Shown here piece by piece: positions 35,815 through 46,567 of a stretch of 64,000 bases of DNA; within the stretch, counting starts at the first letter, position 1, and each line of letters opens with the position of its first letter. The notes under the pieces were generated by a model that saw only the letters and a program-made list of their open reading frames with translations, ran no database searches and was not told where the DNA came from. Made by a program: the position numbers and the translations under genes. This DNA is from Mycobacterium sp. ELW1 (GTDB lineage Bacteria; Actinomycetota; Actinomycetes; Mycobacteriales; Mycobacteriaceae), in contig NZ_CP032155.1 in the NCBI RefSeq assembly GCF_008329905.1, positions 5,828,001 to 5,892,000 on the forward strand. The letters are read 5' to 3'.

Positions 35815-36209
35815 GCGGTCAGCGCCGCGATCGCGGCTCCGAGCTTGTCGGCCACTTCTTGCGCCACGGGCTGAAGTCGTGGTTCGTCCGTCACGTCCAC
35901 GAGCAGCTGCGGATTCATGGCCTCGACGAGGGTGCGATCCGCATCATCCGGGTCGCTGCGAACGACGACGTTGCACGGCAGCAGCAGACCTATCTGCCGG
36001 TCGACCCCGATCGCGCGGTGCGCCAGCGGCGGGTTGCAAGCACCGAGAATCAGGTAGTTCTCCATGTCTTCGTTCAGCTTGTTCTTCATCGTCGCCTTGA
36101 CATCGATTTCGGTGAGAACTCCAAAACCCTGATCTGCCAATGCCTTACGCGTTCGGGCGACGGCGTCCTCGAACGGCGTGTCGAGACTGGCGGTTAACGC
36201 GATGCTCAT
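35811..36209 (-). CDS. DUF302-domain protein
   Basis: 132 residues, one DUF302 domain: VARTRKALADQGFGVLTEIDVKATMKNKL, then YLILGACNPPLAHRAI and GLLLPCNVVVR. The Cys residues in GACNP and LPCNV are typical of the family. Its function is unknown, but DUF302 genes often accompany sulfur-stress or metal-stress regulators. It lies 22 bp downstream of the CstR-like gene on the same strand and is probably its operon partner. Confidence 0.85.
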   Translation of the reverse strand: MSIALTASLDTPFEDAVARTRKALADQGFGVLTEIDVKATMKNKLNEDMENYLILGACNPPLAHRAIGVDRQIGLLLPCNVVVRSDPDDADRTLVEAMNPQLLVDVTDEPRLQPVAQEVADKLGAAIAALTA

Positions 36210-36231
36210 GGTGACTCCTGTGTCGTCGAGG

Positions 36232-36519
<288 letters not shown>

Positions 36520-36534
36520 CTACGTAGTGTCAGC

Positions 36535-36662
36535 TTACCCGTGGGGGTATCCAACACACGTAACAACTACCCGCCCGGCGGGTCCATTCCCCGCTCCCAC
36601 TCCTTGTCACGATACCCAGCTGGGTATCGTCCATTGATGGGAATATATACCCCCGTGGGTAT
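36535..36662. promoter_or_regulatory. Three CstR/CsoR-type operator palindromes
   Basis: The pattern ATACCC-N4-GGGTAT occurs at 36612-36627 (extending to a perfect 20-bp palindrome, 36610-36629) and at 36647-36662. A third copy with one mismatch (TTACCC-GTGG-GGGTAT) lies at 36535-36550. One sits near the start of the regulator gene and two near the dioxygenase gene, so both directions can be autoregulated by the CstR-like protein. Confidence 0.75.
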
Positions 36663-36720
36663 GTAGAACTGTATGACGGACCGTCGCAACCGGCGGCCGA
36701 GAGGATTGAAAGGACGTTCC

Positions 36721-38100
36721 ATGATCCTGGAGCAGTACTACATCGAATGCCTGTCGCATGCTTCGTACCTGGTCGGTGACGAGACCACCGGGCGCGCGGT
36801 CGTCGTCGACCCGCGCCGCGACATCAGCGAGTACCTGGCCGACGCGCGCAGGTATGGGCTCACCATCGAGGGCGTGATCAACACCCACTTCCACGCCGAC
36901 TTCGTCTCCGGACACCTGGAATTGGTCGACGCGACCGGCGCGTGGATCGGCTTCGGCGAGTCAGCGGAGACCGACTACCCCATCCGTAGGCTGGCCGACG
37001 GCGAACACCTGTCTCTTGGCGACGTCGAACTCGAGATCGTGTCGACCCCCGGCCACACGTGGGAGTCGATCAGTGTTCTCGTTCGCGAGCGCGCCGGATC
37101 CGAACCGGCCGCTGTGCTCACCGGCGACTCGCTGTTCATCGGCGACGTCGGCCGACCGGACCTTGTCAACATCGGCGACAGCTCGACCAGCGATCTGGCC
37201 CGGGCGATGTACCACACGATCCACGACAAGCTCCTGCGTCTGCCCGACAGCGTTTCGGTGATGCCTGCCCACGGCGCCGGCTCGTCGTGCGGGAAGAACC
37301 TGTCGAGCGAACTGATCTCGACCATCGGCGAGCAGCGCGCGAGCAATCCGTCCGTGCAGCCGATGACCGAGGAAGCGTTCGTCGCGCTGGTCACATCGGG
37401 CCAGCCCGCGGCACCGGCATACTTCGCCTCCGACGCCGCGATGAACAAGCGGGTCCACCCCCTGCTGCGGCACGACCGCACAGTGCCCGAGATGACGCCA
37501 CAGCAGATCCGACAAGCACTCGATGCCGGCGTGCGGGTCATCGACGCGCGAACCGTCGAGGATTTCGCCGCCGGACATCTCCGCGGGTCGATCAACGTCG
37601 GGTTCGACGGCCGATTCGCCGAAACCGGCGGCATGGTGGCCGAAGTCGGTGAGCAGATCGTCCTGATCGCCTATCCGGGCGAGGAGCAGCAGGCGGCGGT
37701 GCGGCTGGCGCGCATCGGATCTGACGACTCGATCGGCTACCTCAGCGTGAGTCGCGGCGGAACGTTCCCCGCCGAACTCGAGGACCTGGTGCAGATCGCA
37801 CCCCGCACCACCGTCACCGAATTGGATGGGCTGCTGGCCGATGACGCGGTGACGCTGATCGACATCCGCAACCCTGGCGAGCGCGACGGCGGTGCCATCC
37901 CCGCGTCACTCCATATCCCGCTGGCCCAACTGCGCCTTCGTCTCGACGAGGTGCCCACCGACAAGCCGATCGTCGTGCACTGCGCGGGTGGCTGGCGTTC
38001 CAGCGTGGCCGCGTCACTGTTGCGCGCCAACGGTATTCAACACGTGTCCGACCTGCTCGGCGGATACAACGCGTGGGTCGACGCGCACGCGACCTTGTGA
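36721..38100 (+). CDS. Persulfide dioxygenase-rhodanese fusion (CstB-like)
   Basis: 459 residues, ATG at 36721 behind AAAGGA; an upstream in-frame ATG would overlap the operator region. The metallo-beta-lactamase domain (1-~250) has iron ligands in THFHADF, TPGHT, TGDSLFIGD and PAHGAGS, plus Cys in GSSCGKNLS, as in persulfide dioxygenases. Two rhodanese domains follow. The first (about 265-345) lacks its Cys (LIAYPGEEQ); the second (about 360-455) has it in VVHCAGGWRSS. CstB-type enzymes oxidise persulfides to sulfite and then thiosulfate. It is controlled by the divergent CstR-like gene. Confidence 0.92.
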   Translation: MILEQYYIECLSHASYLVGDETTGRAVVVDPRRDISEYLADARRYGLTIEGVINTHFHADFVSGHLELVDATGAWIGFGESAETDYPIRRLADGEHLSLGDVELEIVSTPGHTWESISVLVRERAGSEPAAVLTGDSLFIGDVGRPDLVNIGDSSTSDLARAMYHTIHDKLLRLPDSVSVMPAHGAGSSCGKNLSSELISTIGEQRASNPSVQPMTEEAFVALVTSGQPAAPAYFASDAAMNKRVHPLLRHDRTVPEMTPQQIRQALDAGVRVIDARTVEDFAAGHLRGSINVGFDGRFAETGGMVAEVGEQIVLIAYPGEEQQAAVRLARIGSDDSIGYLSVSRGGTFPAELEDLVQIAPRTTVTELDGLLADDAVTLIDIRNPGERDGGAIPASLHIPLAQLRLRLDEVPTDKPIVVHCAGGWRSSVAASLLRANGIQHVSDLLGGYNAWVDAHATL

Positions 38101-38125
38101 CGTGGGCTCCGAGGACCGCTGAGGT

Positions 38126-38614
38126 CTAGTCGAGCGAGCCCGGCGGACGTGACACGCACTGCGCCGAGTAGAGCTCGACACCGAGCTTGTTCATCAGCTC
38201 CAACTGCGTCTCGAGGTAATCGATGTGGTGTTCCTCGTCGGCGACGATGTCCTCGAAGAGGTTGGCAGTGGTCGAGTCCTGCTTCTCACGGCACAGCACG
38301 ATGGCCGGCTTCAATCGGTTGACCACTTCGTACTCCAGCGCCAAATCGCTCTCGAACTGTTCGCGAATCGTCTGGCCGATGTTCAGCGTGCCGATCCGCT
38401 GGTAGTTGGGCAGGCCATCGAGGATCAGGATTCGGTCGGTGACGCGCTCGGCATGGCGCATCTCGTCGAACGACTCGTCGCGGGTGTGCTTGGCCAGCTC
38501 GGTGAAGCCCCAGTTGTCCTGCATCTTGGAGTGCAGGAAGTACTGATTGATGGCGGTCAGTTCACTCGTCAGCTGCTGATTCAGGAGTGTGAGAACCTCG
38601 CTGTCGCCTTGCAT
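38126..38614 (-). CDS. bfr: Bacterioferritin
   Basis: 162 residues. Ferroxidase ligands Glu18, Glu51 and His54 are visible (LTSELTAINQ; DEMRHAERV), with EEHHIDYLE in the last helix. Met52 provides the haem axial ligand, so this is a haem-binding BfrA type, not BfrB ferritin. It stores iron as a 24-mer in the cytosol. It lies next to the irtAB siderophore transporter across a 416-bp divergent intergenic region containing an IdeR box. CAGGAGAAAT precedes the ATG. Confidence 0.95.
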   Translation of the reverse strand: MQGDSEVLTLLNQQLTSELTAINQYFLHSKMQDNWGFTELAKHTRDESFDEMRHAERVTDRILILDGLPNYQRIGTLNIGQTIREQFESDLALEYEVVNRLKPAIVLCREKQDSTTANLFEDIVADEEHHIDYLETQLELMNKLGVELYSAQCVSRPPGSLD

Positions 38615-39030
38615 TCAATTTCTCCTGTCATCGCACTGAAGCCAATTAGCGGGCTGCCGAATTGGGCTGTAACCACTCAATACCGTATGAGGTGAATCTA
38701 GTACAGGACCACCGCACGCGTGCCGCTTCGCAGCAGCTAGATCGGTGTTGTCGCGCTTGCACTTTGGCACGTCACGCGACCCGTCGGCAACTTAGATGAG
38801 GCTGGGCTGTCCTCACGCCGAAATAGTTAGTCTGGGCTTAGTCATTGATGAAATAAGACCCGAGCGACATCTCGCCATTAATTAATTTTCGCCAACGCAA
38901 GTTTTCAGATTCCCGCCGACGGCTCGTCCTGCCGCACTCGCCCCCAACGCGGCCATAGGGAGGCCCGTCGAGGTAGTTAGCTTAGGGTAAGCTAACTACC
39001 TCGACGACTTGCGAGCAGAGGACACCGTAA
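38615..39030. other. Divergent bfr-irtA intergenic region (416 bp)
   Basis: It holds no credible open frame. The half near bfr is AT-richer than the surroundings (38690-38890) with several TTAG half-sites (for example 38791 and 38830) that resemble degenerate IdeR boxes but are not palindromic. The irtA-proximal end has the strong palindrome listed separately. Promoter elements could not be fixed with confidence. Confidence 0.5.
38967..39005. promoter_or_regulatory. IdeR iron box within a 39-bp perfect palindrome upstream of irtA
   Basis: Central bases 38977-38995 read TTAGCTTAGGGTAAGCTAA, a good match to the mycobacterial IdeR consensus. The symmetry continues outward: 18-bp arms (38967-38984 and 38988-39005) are perfectly complementary around GGG. 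The irtA ATG lies 26 bp downstream. Fe-loaded IdeR would repress irtAB here. Confidence 0.85.
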
Positions 39031-41577
39031 ATGGGACGAGGTTTCCAAGGCGCCATGCTGCGCGGGTTCGGCGGGCGCGACCACCTCGCGACCGTCGAAC
39101 AGGTCGAGCACATCGCACCGCACTGCGTCCGGATCACCATGTCCTCGCCGACCTTGTTCGACGACGTCGACGCCGGGCCGACAACCTGGCTGCGGTTCTG
39201 GTTTCCCGATCCGGCCGGGGGAAGCACCGAGTTCCAACGCGCCTACACGATCGTCTGGGCCGATCCCGACTCCGGCCGCTTCGCCATCGACGTCGTGCTC
39301 CACGAGCCTGCCGGCCCGGCCTGCACGTGGGCCTCGACGGCCGCGCCGGGCGCGACCATCCCGGCGGTGCCGCTGGGGTCGTCGCCGTTCGTGGTGCCCG
39401 AGGAACTCCCCGCGGGCTTCCTGCTCGTCGGGGACTCGGCATCCATCCCGGCGATCAACTCGATCGTCGCCGCGCTTCCGCCCGAGGTGGACGTCGAGGT
39501 GTACCTCGAACGCCATTGCGACCACGACGAACTCATCCCACTAGCCGAGCACCCGCGCCGTCGGCTGCACTGGGTGACACGAACCGACGACACGTCACTG
39601 GCGGCGGCCATCGAGGACCGGGACTGGTCCAACTGGTCGGTGTGGGCCGGCCCCGAGGCCGGTGCGCTCAAACATCTGCGCAAGCGCCTGAAAGACGCCT
39701 TCGGATTCCCCAAGACAGAAGTGAAGGCCCAGGCGTACTGGACGCAGGGGCGCGAGATGGGCAGTACACGCGACGACGACGCCACCGCGCCCGCCGCTGA
39801 AACCCCGGCGCCCACAACGACACTGGCCCACTCGACCGCCGCCAAGGGCACCTGGCGTTCCCAGGCCGGCAAAGACCTTCTCGCCCCGGTGAAGTCGCAG
39901 CTGATCGTCGCCGGCGTACTGCAGGCACTGCTCACCCTGCTGCAGCTCGCTCCGTTCGTGGTCCTGGCCGAGCTGGCGCAGCAGTTGCTCAGCGGGGCCG
40001 ACCAATCCCGGGTGTGGAACACCGTGACCGTGTTCGTCGTACTGCTGACCACCGGTACCACGCTGGGTGCGGTGCTGGTGCTGTGGCTGCACGTGGTCGA
40101 CATGCGGTTCAGCGCCGAGGTCCGGCGCCGGCTGCTGGACAAACTGGCCCGAATACCGTTGGGCTGGTTCACCGATCGCGGATCGGGCTCGGTGAAGAAA
40201 CTCATCCAGGACGACACCCTGTCGCTGCACTATCTCGTGACGCACGCGGTGTGCGACGCGGTCGCGGCGGTGGTCGCGCCGATCGCGGTGCTGATCTACC
40301 TGTTCGCCGTCGACTGGGGCATGGCGTTGATCCTGTTCCTGCCGATCCTCGTCTACATCGTCACCACGTGGACCATGGTCTATCAGAGCGGCCCGAAGAT
40401 CGCCGAGGCCTCCCGCTGGGCCGAACAGATGAACGGCGAGTCGGCGGCATTCCTGGAGGGCCAGCCGGTCATTCGGGTGTTCGGCGGCGCGGCGGCCTCG
40501 TCCTTCCGCCGCCGACTGGACGGCTACATCGCGTTCCTCAACGAATGGCAGCGCCCGTTCATCGGCAAGAAGACCTTCATGGATCTGGTGACCCGACCGA
40601 GCACGTTCTTGTGGCTCATCGTCACCGCGGGCACCGCGTTCGTGGCCGCAGGGTGGACGACACCCACCGCACTGCTGCCATTCCTGTTGCTGGGCACCAC
40701 CTTCGGCAGCCGCTTGCTGGGCATCGCCTACGGCCTGGGCGGCATCCGGGAAGGGACGCAGGCGGCCCGGCGTATCGCGGTCACGCTGGACGAAACCGAA
40801 TTGAGCACCCGCCCCGAGGAAGCGCAGCCGTCCCGCGCGCCGGCCGGCGTCACCTTCGACGCCGTCAGCTTCGGCTATCGCCCGGGCGTGCCTGTGATCC
40901 ACGACGTGGCGCTGACTCTGAAGGCGGGAACGGTGACCGCTCTGGTCGGGCCGTCCGGGTCGGGCAAGTCCACCCTGGCGGCACTGCTGGCGCGCTTCCA
41001 CGACGTCCACACCGGCGCGATCCGGATCGACGGCCGCGACATCCGCACCATGTCCCCCGACGAGCTGTACACCCGGGTCGGATTCGTATTCCAGGACGTT
41101 GCGCTCGTCGCCGGTACCGTGCGTGACAACATTGCGCTCGCCCGGCCGGAGGCCGCGCCTGCCGACATCGAACGCGCGGCGCGCAACGCGCAGATCCACG
41201 ACCGGATCCTGCAGCTCCCCGACGGGTACGACACCGTCATCGGGGCGAACACGCCGCTGTCGGGCGGCGAGAAACAACGCCTCACCATCGCCCGCGCACT
41301 ACTGGCCGACACCCCGATCCTGATCCTCGACGAGGCCACCGCCTTCGCCGATCCCGAATCCGAATATCTGGTGCAGCAGGCACTGAGCTCATTGATCGAC
41401 AACCGCACGGTGTTGGTGATCGCCCACCGGCTGCACACCGTCACCGGTGCCGACCAGATCGTCGTGCTCGACGGTGGCCGCGTCGCCGAGGTGGGCACCC
41501 ATTCTGAACTGCTCGCCACCGACGGCCGCTACCGCCGCCTGTGGGACAGTCGAGTGACCGCCGAGGCCGCGCGATGA
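39031..41577 (+). CDS. irtA: Mycobactin/carboxymycobactin importer subunit IrtA (SIP-ABC fusion)
   Basis: 848 residues. The N-terminal siderophore-interaction domain (about 1-240, FAD motif R70AYTIVW) reduces ferric siderophore. An acidic/Ala/Pro linker follows, then six membrane helices (about 290-580) and an ATPase domain: Walker [10 protein letters not shown] (near 640), LSGGEKQR signature, Walker B ILILDEAT. With IrtB it imports Fe-(carboxy)mycobactin across the inner membrane. It is preceded by an IdeR box, and the stop overlaps irtB (ATGA). Close to the 859-residue M. tuberculosis protein. Confidence 0.96.
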   Translation: MGRGFQGAMLRGFGGRDHLATVEQVEHIAPHCVRITMSSPTLFDDVDAGPTTWLRFWFPDPAGGSTEFQRAYTIVWADPDSGRFAIDVVLHEPAGPACTWASTAAPGATIPAVPLGSSPFVVPEELPAGFLLVGDSASIPAINSIVAALPPEVDVEVYLERHCDHDELIPLAEHPRRRLHWVTRTDDTSLAAAIEDRDWSNWSVWAGPEAGALKHLRKRLKDAFGFPKTEVKAQAYWTQGREMGSTRDDDATAPAAETPAPTTTLAHSTAAKGTWRSQAGKDLLAPVKSQLIVAGVLQALLTLLQLAPFVVLAELAQQLLSGADQSRVWNTVTVFVVLLTTGTTLGAVLVLWLHVVDMRFSAEVRRRLLDKLARIPLGWFTDRGSGSVKKLIQDDTLSLHYLVTHAVCDAVAAVVAPIAVLIYLFAVDWGMALILFLPILVYIVTTWTMVYQSGPKIAEASRWAEQMNGESAAFLEGQPVIRVFGGAAASSFRRRLDGYIAFLNEWQRPFIGKKTFMDLVTRPSTFLWLIVTAGTAFVAAGWTTPTALLPFLLLGTTFGSRLLGIAYGLGGIREGTQAARRIAVTLDETELSTRPEEAQPSRAPAGVTFDAVSFGYRPGVPVIHDVALTLKAGTVTALVGPSGSGKSTLAALLARFHDVHTGAIRIDGRDIRTMSPDELYTRVGFVFQDVALVAGTVRDNIALARPEAAPADIERAARNAQIHDRILQLPDGYDTVIGANTPLSGGEKQRLTIARALLADTPILILDEATAFADPESEYLVQQALSSLIDNRTVLVIAHRLHTVTGADQIVVLDGGRVAEVGTHSELLATDGRYRRLWDSRVTAEAAR

Positions 41578-43334
41578 TCCGCACCCTGATCCGGCTGATT
41601 CCCGCCGAGAATCGCGGCCAGCTCACCAGCTACGTTGCGCTGACGCTGATTTCGGTGACCCTGCGGGCGGCCAGCGCGCTGCTGCTGGTACCACTGCTCG
41701 CCGCGCTGTTCGGTCCACACGCCTCGGACGCATGGCCGTGGGTCGGTGCGCTCACCGCGGTGACCGTCGGCGGGTGGGTCGTCGACATGATCTTGGCCCG
41801 CATCGGTTTCAGTCTCGGCTTCACCCTGGCCGACACCACCCAGCACTCGATGGCCAACCGGCTCACCGACGTTCCGCTGCGGTGGTTCACCGCCGACAAC
41901 ACCGCCGTGGCCCGCCAAGCCATCGCGGCCAGCGCGCCGGACCTGGTCGGTTTCGTGGCGAACCTGCTCAGCCCCTTCGTCGGTGCGCTGCTGTTGCCCG
42001 CCGCGATCACTGCCGGCCTGTTCTTCATCTCCTGGCAGGTCGGAGTGGCAGCGGCGATCGCGTTGCCGTTCCTCCTCGGGGCTCTGGTCGCCAGCCAGCG
42101 GCTGGTCCGAGCCGCCGACGCCGCCGACGCCGGCGCCCACAGTGCCCTCACCGAACGCCTCGTGGAATTCGCCCGCACCCAGCAGGCGTTGCGAGCCAGT
42201 CGCCGCGTCACCGCGGCCAGAAGCCAGACCGGAGAAGCTCTCACCGCCGTGCGCGGCGCAACCGCGCGGCTGTTGCTGTTCCAGATCCCCGGTCAGCTGT
42301 TGTTCAGCGTGGCCAGCCAAGTCGCGCTGATCCTGCTGGCGGCCACCATCACGACGCTGACGCTGCGTGGCGAGCTCGGCGCGGCCGAGGCGGTGGCACT
42401 GGCGATCGTGATGGTGCGCTTTCTCGAACCGTTCACGGTGCTGGCCGACTTGTCAGGCGCCGTGGAGTCCTCGCGCGGCCTGCTGGACCGGCTCGACACG
42501 GTTGTCAGCGCACCGGTGACTGCACAGCCTGGACGCAGTGCGCTGCCGACGGGCGAATCCCGCCCGCCCAGAATCGAATTCCGCTCGGTGAGCTTCGGCT
42601 ACCAGGGAACCGAGGTGCTCAAGGACCTGTCGTTCACCCTTGAACCCGGGACCACCACCGCGATCGTCGGCCCGTCCGGTTCCGGCAAGAGCACGATCCT
42701 GTCGCTGATCGCCGGACTGCACACTCCTGAGCGCGGCCAGATCGTGCTCGACGGCACCGACACCGCCGATATCGATCCCGACACACGACGCACCGCGGTC
42801 AGTGTGGTGTTCCAGCATCCGTACCTGTTCGACGGGACGATCGCGGACAACATCCGCGTCGGACATCCGGAGGCCGGCGACGACGCGCTGCACCGGGCGA
42901 TGAGCTTGGCTCGTGTCGACGACATCGTCGAACGCCTTCCTGACGGCGCACAGTCCACCGTCGGCGAGGCGGGTACCGCACTGTCCGGCGGCGAACGCCA
43001 ACGGGTCAGCATCGCAAGGGCATTGGTCAAGCCTGCGGGCGTTCTGCTGATCGACGAAGCGACCAGCGCGCTGGACACCGAGAACGAAGCGGCGATCACC
43101 CAGGCGATCAACGACGATCCCCAGCCGCGGACCCGGGTGATCATCGCGCACCGCCTCGACGCCATCCGGCACGCCGACCAGGTGTTGTTCGTCGACGCCG
43201 GCACGGTCGTCGAGCAGGGCAGCATCGACGAACTCACCGCGCTCGGTGGGCGTTTCGCCGAGTTCTGGCGTCACCAGGAATCCAGTGCCGGTTGGCGGAT
43301 CGCCGCGGACAGGGCCGACCAGCACGTCGGATGA
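41574..43334 (+). CDS. irtB: Mycobactin/carboxymycobactin importer subunit IrtB
   Basis: 586 residues, ATG inside the irtA stop (ATGA); the longer upstream frame overlaps irtA and is rejected. Six membrane helices (about 15-310) and an ATPase domain with Walker [10 protein letters not shown] (near 366), LSGGERQR and LLIDEAT. It forms a heterodimer with IrtA. No SIP domain is present, as expected for IrtB. Both subunits should be iron-repressed through the shared upstream IdeR box. Confidence 0.95.
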   Translation: MIRTLIRLIPAENRGQLTSYVALTLISVTLRAASALLLVPLLAALFGPHASDAWPWVGALTAVTVGGWVVDMILARIGFSLGFTLADTTQHSMANRLTDVPLRWFTADNTAVARQAIAASAPDLVGFVANLLSPFVGALLLPAAITAGLFFISWQVGVAAAIALPFLLGALVASQRLVRAADAADAGAHSALTERLVEFARTQQALRASRRVTAARSQTGEALTAVRGATARLLLFQIPGQLLFSVASQVALILLAATITTLTLRGELGAAEAVALAIVMVRFLEPFTVLADLSGAVESSRGLLDRLDTVVSAPVTAQPGRSALPTGESRPPRIEFRSVSFGYQGTEVLKDLSFTLEPGTTTAIVGPSGSGKSTILSLIAGLHTPERGQIVLDGTDTADIDPDTRRTAVSVVFQHPYLFDGTIADNIRVGHPEAGDDALHRAMSLARVDDIVERLPDGAQSTVGEAGTALSGGERQRVSIARALVKPAGVLLIDEATSALDTENEAAITQAINDDPQPRTRVIIAHRLDAIRHADQVLFVDAGTVVEQGSIDELTALGGRFAEFWRHQESSAGWRIAADRADQHVG

Positions 43335-43368
43335 GCGGCCGGCGAACCCCCTGAGCTACATTGCGGGC

Positions 43369-44253
43369 GTGACCCGCCCAACGCCGGGCGCAGGCCGGTT
43401 CGCCCCCAGCCCGTCCGCTGACCTGCACATCGGCAACCTGCGCACCGCCGTGCTGGCGTGGCTCTTCGCGCGCTCGACCGGCCGGAGCTTCCTGATGCGG
43501 GTCGAGGACCTCGACGACCGCACACACGACGATGTGGCGCAGCGCCAACTCGATGATCTGGCCGCCATCGGCGTCACATGGGACGGTGAACCGCAATGGC
43601 AATCCCGGCAGCGGGAACGCTACGACACGGCGATCGCGGGGTTGGTAGAGAACGGTCGGGTGTACGAATGCTATTGCAGCAGAAAAGATATCCTCGGCGC
43701 GCCCCGGGCGCCGCACGCGCCGGAGGGGGCATATCCGGGCACCTGCCGTGATCTGACTGCCGCCGAGCGGGCCGCCAGGCGCGAGACGGGGCGCCCGCCA
43801 GCACTGCGGCTGCGTGCCGATACCGGAGAGTACACGGTCACCGACGTCATCCACGGCAGCTACACCGGGGTGGTCGACGACTTCGTGCTGCGCCGCGGTG
43901 ACGGGGTGCCGGCCTACAACCTGGCCGTCGTCGTCGACGATGCCAGCTCCGGCATCGACCAGGTGGTCCGCGGCGACGACCTGCTGGCGTCCGCCCCCCG
44001 GCAGGCCTACCTGGCCGGGCTCCTCGGCTATCCGCAGCCGGAGTACGCCCACGTCCCCCTGGTCCTCAATGTCGACGGCAAGCGGCTGGCCAAACGCGAC
44101 GGCGCGGTCACCCTGGCCGAACTCGGAGTGTCCAGAACGTTCGCCTTGATCACCGGATCGCTGGGCTGGCCGTCATCGGATATGGCAGCACTGCTGCGCC
44201 AGTTCGACCCGGCCAGGTTGCCCCGCGAGCCGTGGGTGTATCAACCGGTTTGA
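43369..44253 (+). CDS. gluQ: Glutamyl-Q tRNA(Asp) synthetase
   Basis: 294 residues, GTG start. It is a truncated GluRS: the HIGH-like ADLHIGNLRTA and KMSKS-like GKRLAKRDG motifs are present, but there is no anticodon-binding domain. Zinc-type Cys residues lie in ECYCSRKDI and GTCRD. GluQ attaches glutamate to the queuosine cyclopentenediol of tRNA-Asp rather than charging a tRNA end. It lies 35 bp after irtB; a functional link to iron is not implied. The presence of a tgt gene 5 kb downstream supports a queuosine context. Confidence 0.9.
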   Translation: MTRPTPGAGRFAPSPSADLHIGNLRTAVLAWLFARSTGRSFLMRVEDLDDRTHDDVAQRQLDDLAAIGVTWDGEPQWQSRQRERYDTAIAGLVENGRVYECYCSRKDILGAPRAPHAPEGAYPGTCRDLTAAERAARRETGRPPALRLRADTGEYTVTDVIHGSYTGVVDDFVLRRGDGVPAYNLAVVVDDASSGIDQVVRGDDLLASAPRQAYLAGLLGYPQPEYAHVPLVLNVDGKRLAKRDGAVTLAELGVSRTFALITGSLGWPSSDMAALLRQFDPARLPREPWVYQPV

Positions 44254-44298
44254 TCGCAACCCTTGGCGGGCATCTCCCACAGCATTACTGTCCGCCGA

Positions 44299-45768
44299 AT
44301 GCGTCACTTACCACGCGCAGCACTGCTGGCCATCGCGATGATCGCCGCAGTGTTCCTGGGCGGCTGCGCGAAGTCCGATAGCGGCGGCCCGCTGTCCTCA
44401 GGTGTGCTGCGGGTCGGCACCGAAGGTACGTATGCGCCGTTCAGCTTCCAGGACCCGGCGACCGGACAACTCGCCGGCTATGACGTCGACGTCGCCAACG
44501 CGGTCGGTGAGAAACTCGGCAAGAAGGTCGAATTCGTCCAGACGCCATGGGATTCGATCTTCGCGGCGCTAGCAGCCAACCGGTTCGACGTGGTCGCCAA
44601 CGAAGTGACCATCACCCCGGAACGCAAGAGCAAATACGACTTGTCCGAACCCTATTCGGTCGGTGAAGGCGTCATCATCACCCGGGCGAACGACAATTCG
44701 ATCACCTCGCTGAGCGATCTCAAGGGCAAGACCGCCGGTGCCAGTATCACCAGCAACTGGGCCCAGGTCTCCCGCGACGCCGGGGCAACCGTGGCGCCGG
44801 TGGAGGGGTTCACCCAGGCGATCACACTGCTCAATCAGGGCCGGGTGGATGCTGTCGTCAACGACAGCATCGCCTTTCATGCCTACCAGGCCGAGACCAA
44901 CAACCAGTCGGTGAAGATCAGCGCCACGATCGGGGAGAAGAGCGAACAGGGCTTCGCCGCCCGGAAGAACAGCGGTCTGCTGCCGGACCTGAACCGGGCT
45001 CTCGACGAACTGAAGGCCGACGGCACCTTGGCCGCGATCTCCCAGAAGTACCTGAAGGCCAACGCCACCGGAGCGCCGGCATCCGGGGGAACCGACGCCG
45101 GACACCGCTCGGTGTGGCAGCTCATCGGCGAGAACCTGTGGCCCTTGGCCAAGGCCGCGATCACGGTGACCATTCCGCTGACCGTCATCAGCTTCATCAT
45201 CGGCCTGGTGATCGCGCTCGTCGTGGCCCTCGGCCGGCTGTCCAGGAATGTGCTGGTGTCGAACGTCGCGCGGTTCTACATCTCGATCATCCGAGGCACA
45301 CCGCTGCTCGTGCAGCTGTTCATCATCTTCTACGCACTGCCGCAGATCGGCATCAAGCTCGACCCGTTCCTGGCGGCGGTGATCGCGTTCAGTCTCAACG
45401 TCGGGGGCTACGCCGCCGAGATCATCCGCTCGGCGATACAGAGCATCCCGAAAGGCCAATGGGAGGCCGCCGAAACCATCGGCTACCACTACGCCGGTGC
45501 ACTGCGGCGGATCATCCTTCCGCAGGCGGCCCGGGTTGCGGTCCCACCGCTGTCGAACACCCTGATCTCACTGGTCAAGGACACTTCCCTCGCCTCGACC
45601 ATTTTGGTGACCGAACTGCTGCGCACCGCGCAGGTGGCGGCGGCGCCGACCTTCGAGTTCTTCGCGCTGTACGGCACCGCCGCGGCGTATTACTGGATCA
45701 TCTGCCTGGTGCTCTCGTTCGGCCAGAGCCGCCTCGAGCACCGGCTGGAAAGGTACGTGGCGCGATGA
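44299..45768 (+). CDS. Amino-acid ABC transporter: substrate-binding lipoprotein fused to permease
   Basis: 489 residues. ATG at 44299 gives a lipoprotein signal with lipobox LGGC (about residues 20-23); the earlier in-frame ATG would lengthen the positively charged region. An SBP_bac_3 domain (about 38-265, [16 protein letters not shown] and [16 protein letters not shown]) precedes a HisM-type permease (about 280-489) with the EAA loop [22 protein letters not shown]. Such SBP-permease fusions are GlnP-like; they import polar amino acids such as glutamine or glutamate. The ATPase gene overlaps by ATGA. Confidence 0.9.
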   Translation: MRHLPRAALLAIAMIAAVFLGGCAKSDSGGPLSSGVLRVGTEGTYAPFSFQDPATGQLAGYDVDVANAVGEKLGKKVEFVQTPWDSIFAALAANRFDVVANEVTITPERKSKYDLSEPYSVGEGVIITRANDNSITSLSDLKGKTAGASITSNWAQVSRDAGATVAPVEGFTQAITLLNQGRVDAVVNDSIAFHAYQAETNNQSVKISATIGEKSEQGFAARKNSGLLPDLNRALDELKADGTLAAISQKYLKANATGAPASGGTDAGHRSVWQLIGENLWPLAKAAITVTIPLTVISFIIGLVIALVVALGRLSRNVLVSNVARFYISIIRGTPLLVQLFIIFYALPQIGIKLDPFLAAVIAFSLNVGGYAAEIIRSAIQSIPKGQWEAAETIGYHYAGALRRIILPQAARVAVPPLSNTLISLVKDTSLASTILVTELLRTAQVAAAPTFEFFALYGTAAAYYWIICLVLSFGQSRLEHRLERYVAR

Positions 45769-46538
45769 CTGACACCAGCGACGGAACCGAGTACCGCGTC
45801 GTCGCCGACGGCGTCGAGAAGGCGTTCGGTGACAACAAAGTACTCAAAGGCGTGTCGTTCACGGTGCAGCGCGGCACGGCGACCGCGATCATCGGACCGT
45901 CAGGATCGGGCAAGACGACGTTGTTGCGCACCTTGAACGCCCTGGACCGCGCCGACGCCGGTGTGATCCGGGTCGACGATGTCGAGATCGACTTCTCCAC
46001 GCCGACAACCAAATCCGAGGTACGCAGGTTCCAGTCACGAAGCGGCTTCGTATTTCAGGGGCACAACCTGTTTCCGCACAAGACGGTGCTGCAGAACATC
46101 ATCGAAGGACCGGTGATCGTGCAGAAGCGACCCAAAGAGGAAGCGATCGCCGACGCGGTCACGCTTCTCGATCAGGTCGGGCTGGCCGACAAACGCGACC
46201 AATACCCCTACCAATTGTCCGGCGGACAGCAGCAACGGGTCGGGATCGCCAGGGCACTGGCGCTCAAACCCAAACTGGTGTTGTTCGACGAACCGACGTC
46301 GGCACTGGATCCGGAGCTGGTCGGCGAGGTGCTCTCGGTGATCAAGGACCTGGCCGTCGAGGGCTGGACGATGGTGATCGTCACCCACGAAATCCAATTC
46401 GCCAGACAGGTTTCCAATCAGGTCTTGTTCACCGATGGTGGTGTCATCCTCGAACAGGGCCCGCCCGACGAGGTGCTCGGCAATCCGAAGGAAGTCCGGA
46501 CACGCCAGTTCCTGGAGCGGGTCCTCAATCCTCTGTAG
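45765..46538 (+). CDS. Amino-acid ABC transporter ATP-binding protein (GlnQ-like)
   Basis: 257 residues. Walker [10 protein letters not shown] (about 40-48), LSGGQQQR signature, Walker [16 protein letters not shown] and H-loop VTHEI are all present. It powers the fused SBP-permease encoded just upstream, with ATG overlapping that stop. The much longer open frame reaching back to 45114 is a shadow of the permease gene. Polar amino acid specificity is inferred from the family. Confidence 0.94.
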   Translation: MTDTSDGTEYRVVADGVEKAFGDNKVLKGVSFTVQRGTATAIIGPSGSGKTTLLRTLNALDRADAGVIRVDDVEIDFSTPTTKSEVRRFQSRSGFVFQGHNLFPHKTVLQNIIEGPVIVQKRPKEEAIADAVTLLDQVGLADKRDQYPYQLSGGQQQRVGIARALALKPKLVLFDEPTSALDPELVGEVLSVIKDLAVEGWTMVIVTHEIQFARQVSNQVLFTDGGVILEQGPPDEVLGNPKEVRTRQFLERVLNPL

Positions 46539-46567
46539 CCGGACCGGCACTGTGCCACAGTGTCCAG

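Noticed and set aside
38785..38870. TTAG-rich stretches upstream of bfr as possible further IdeR boxes
   Set aside because: Only half-sites match; the second halves are not symmetrical, so they are mentioned but not called.
39595..41277. 560-residue open frame antisense to irtA
   Set aside because: irtA domains are unmistakable; the reverse frame is His/Gln/Arg-rich noise.
45114..46538. 474-residue version of the GlnQ-like protein
   Set aside because: Its first 217 residues are a shadow of the permease; the ATGA start at 45765 gives the normal ATPase length.
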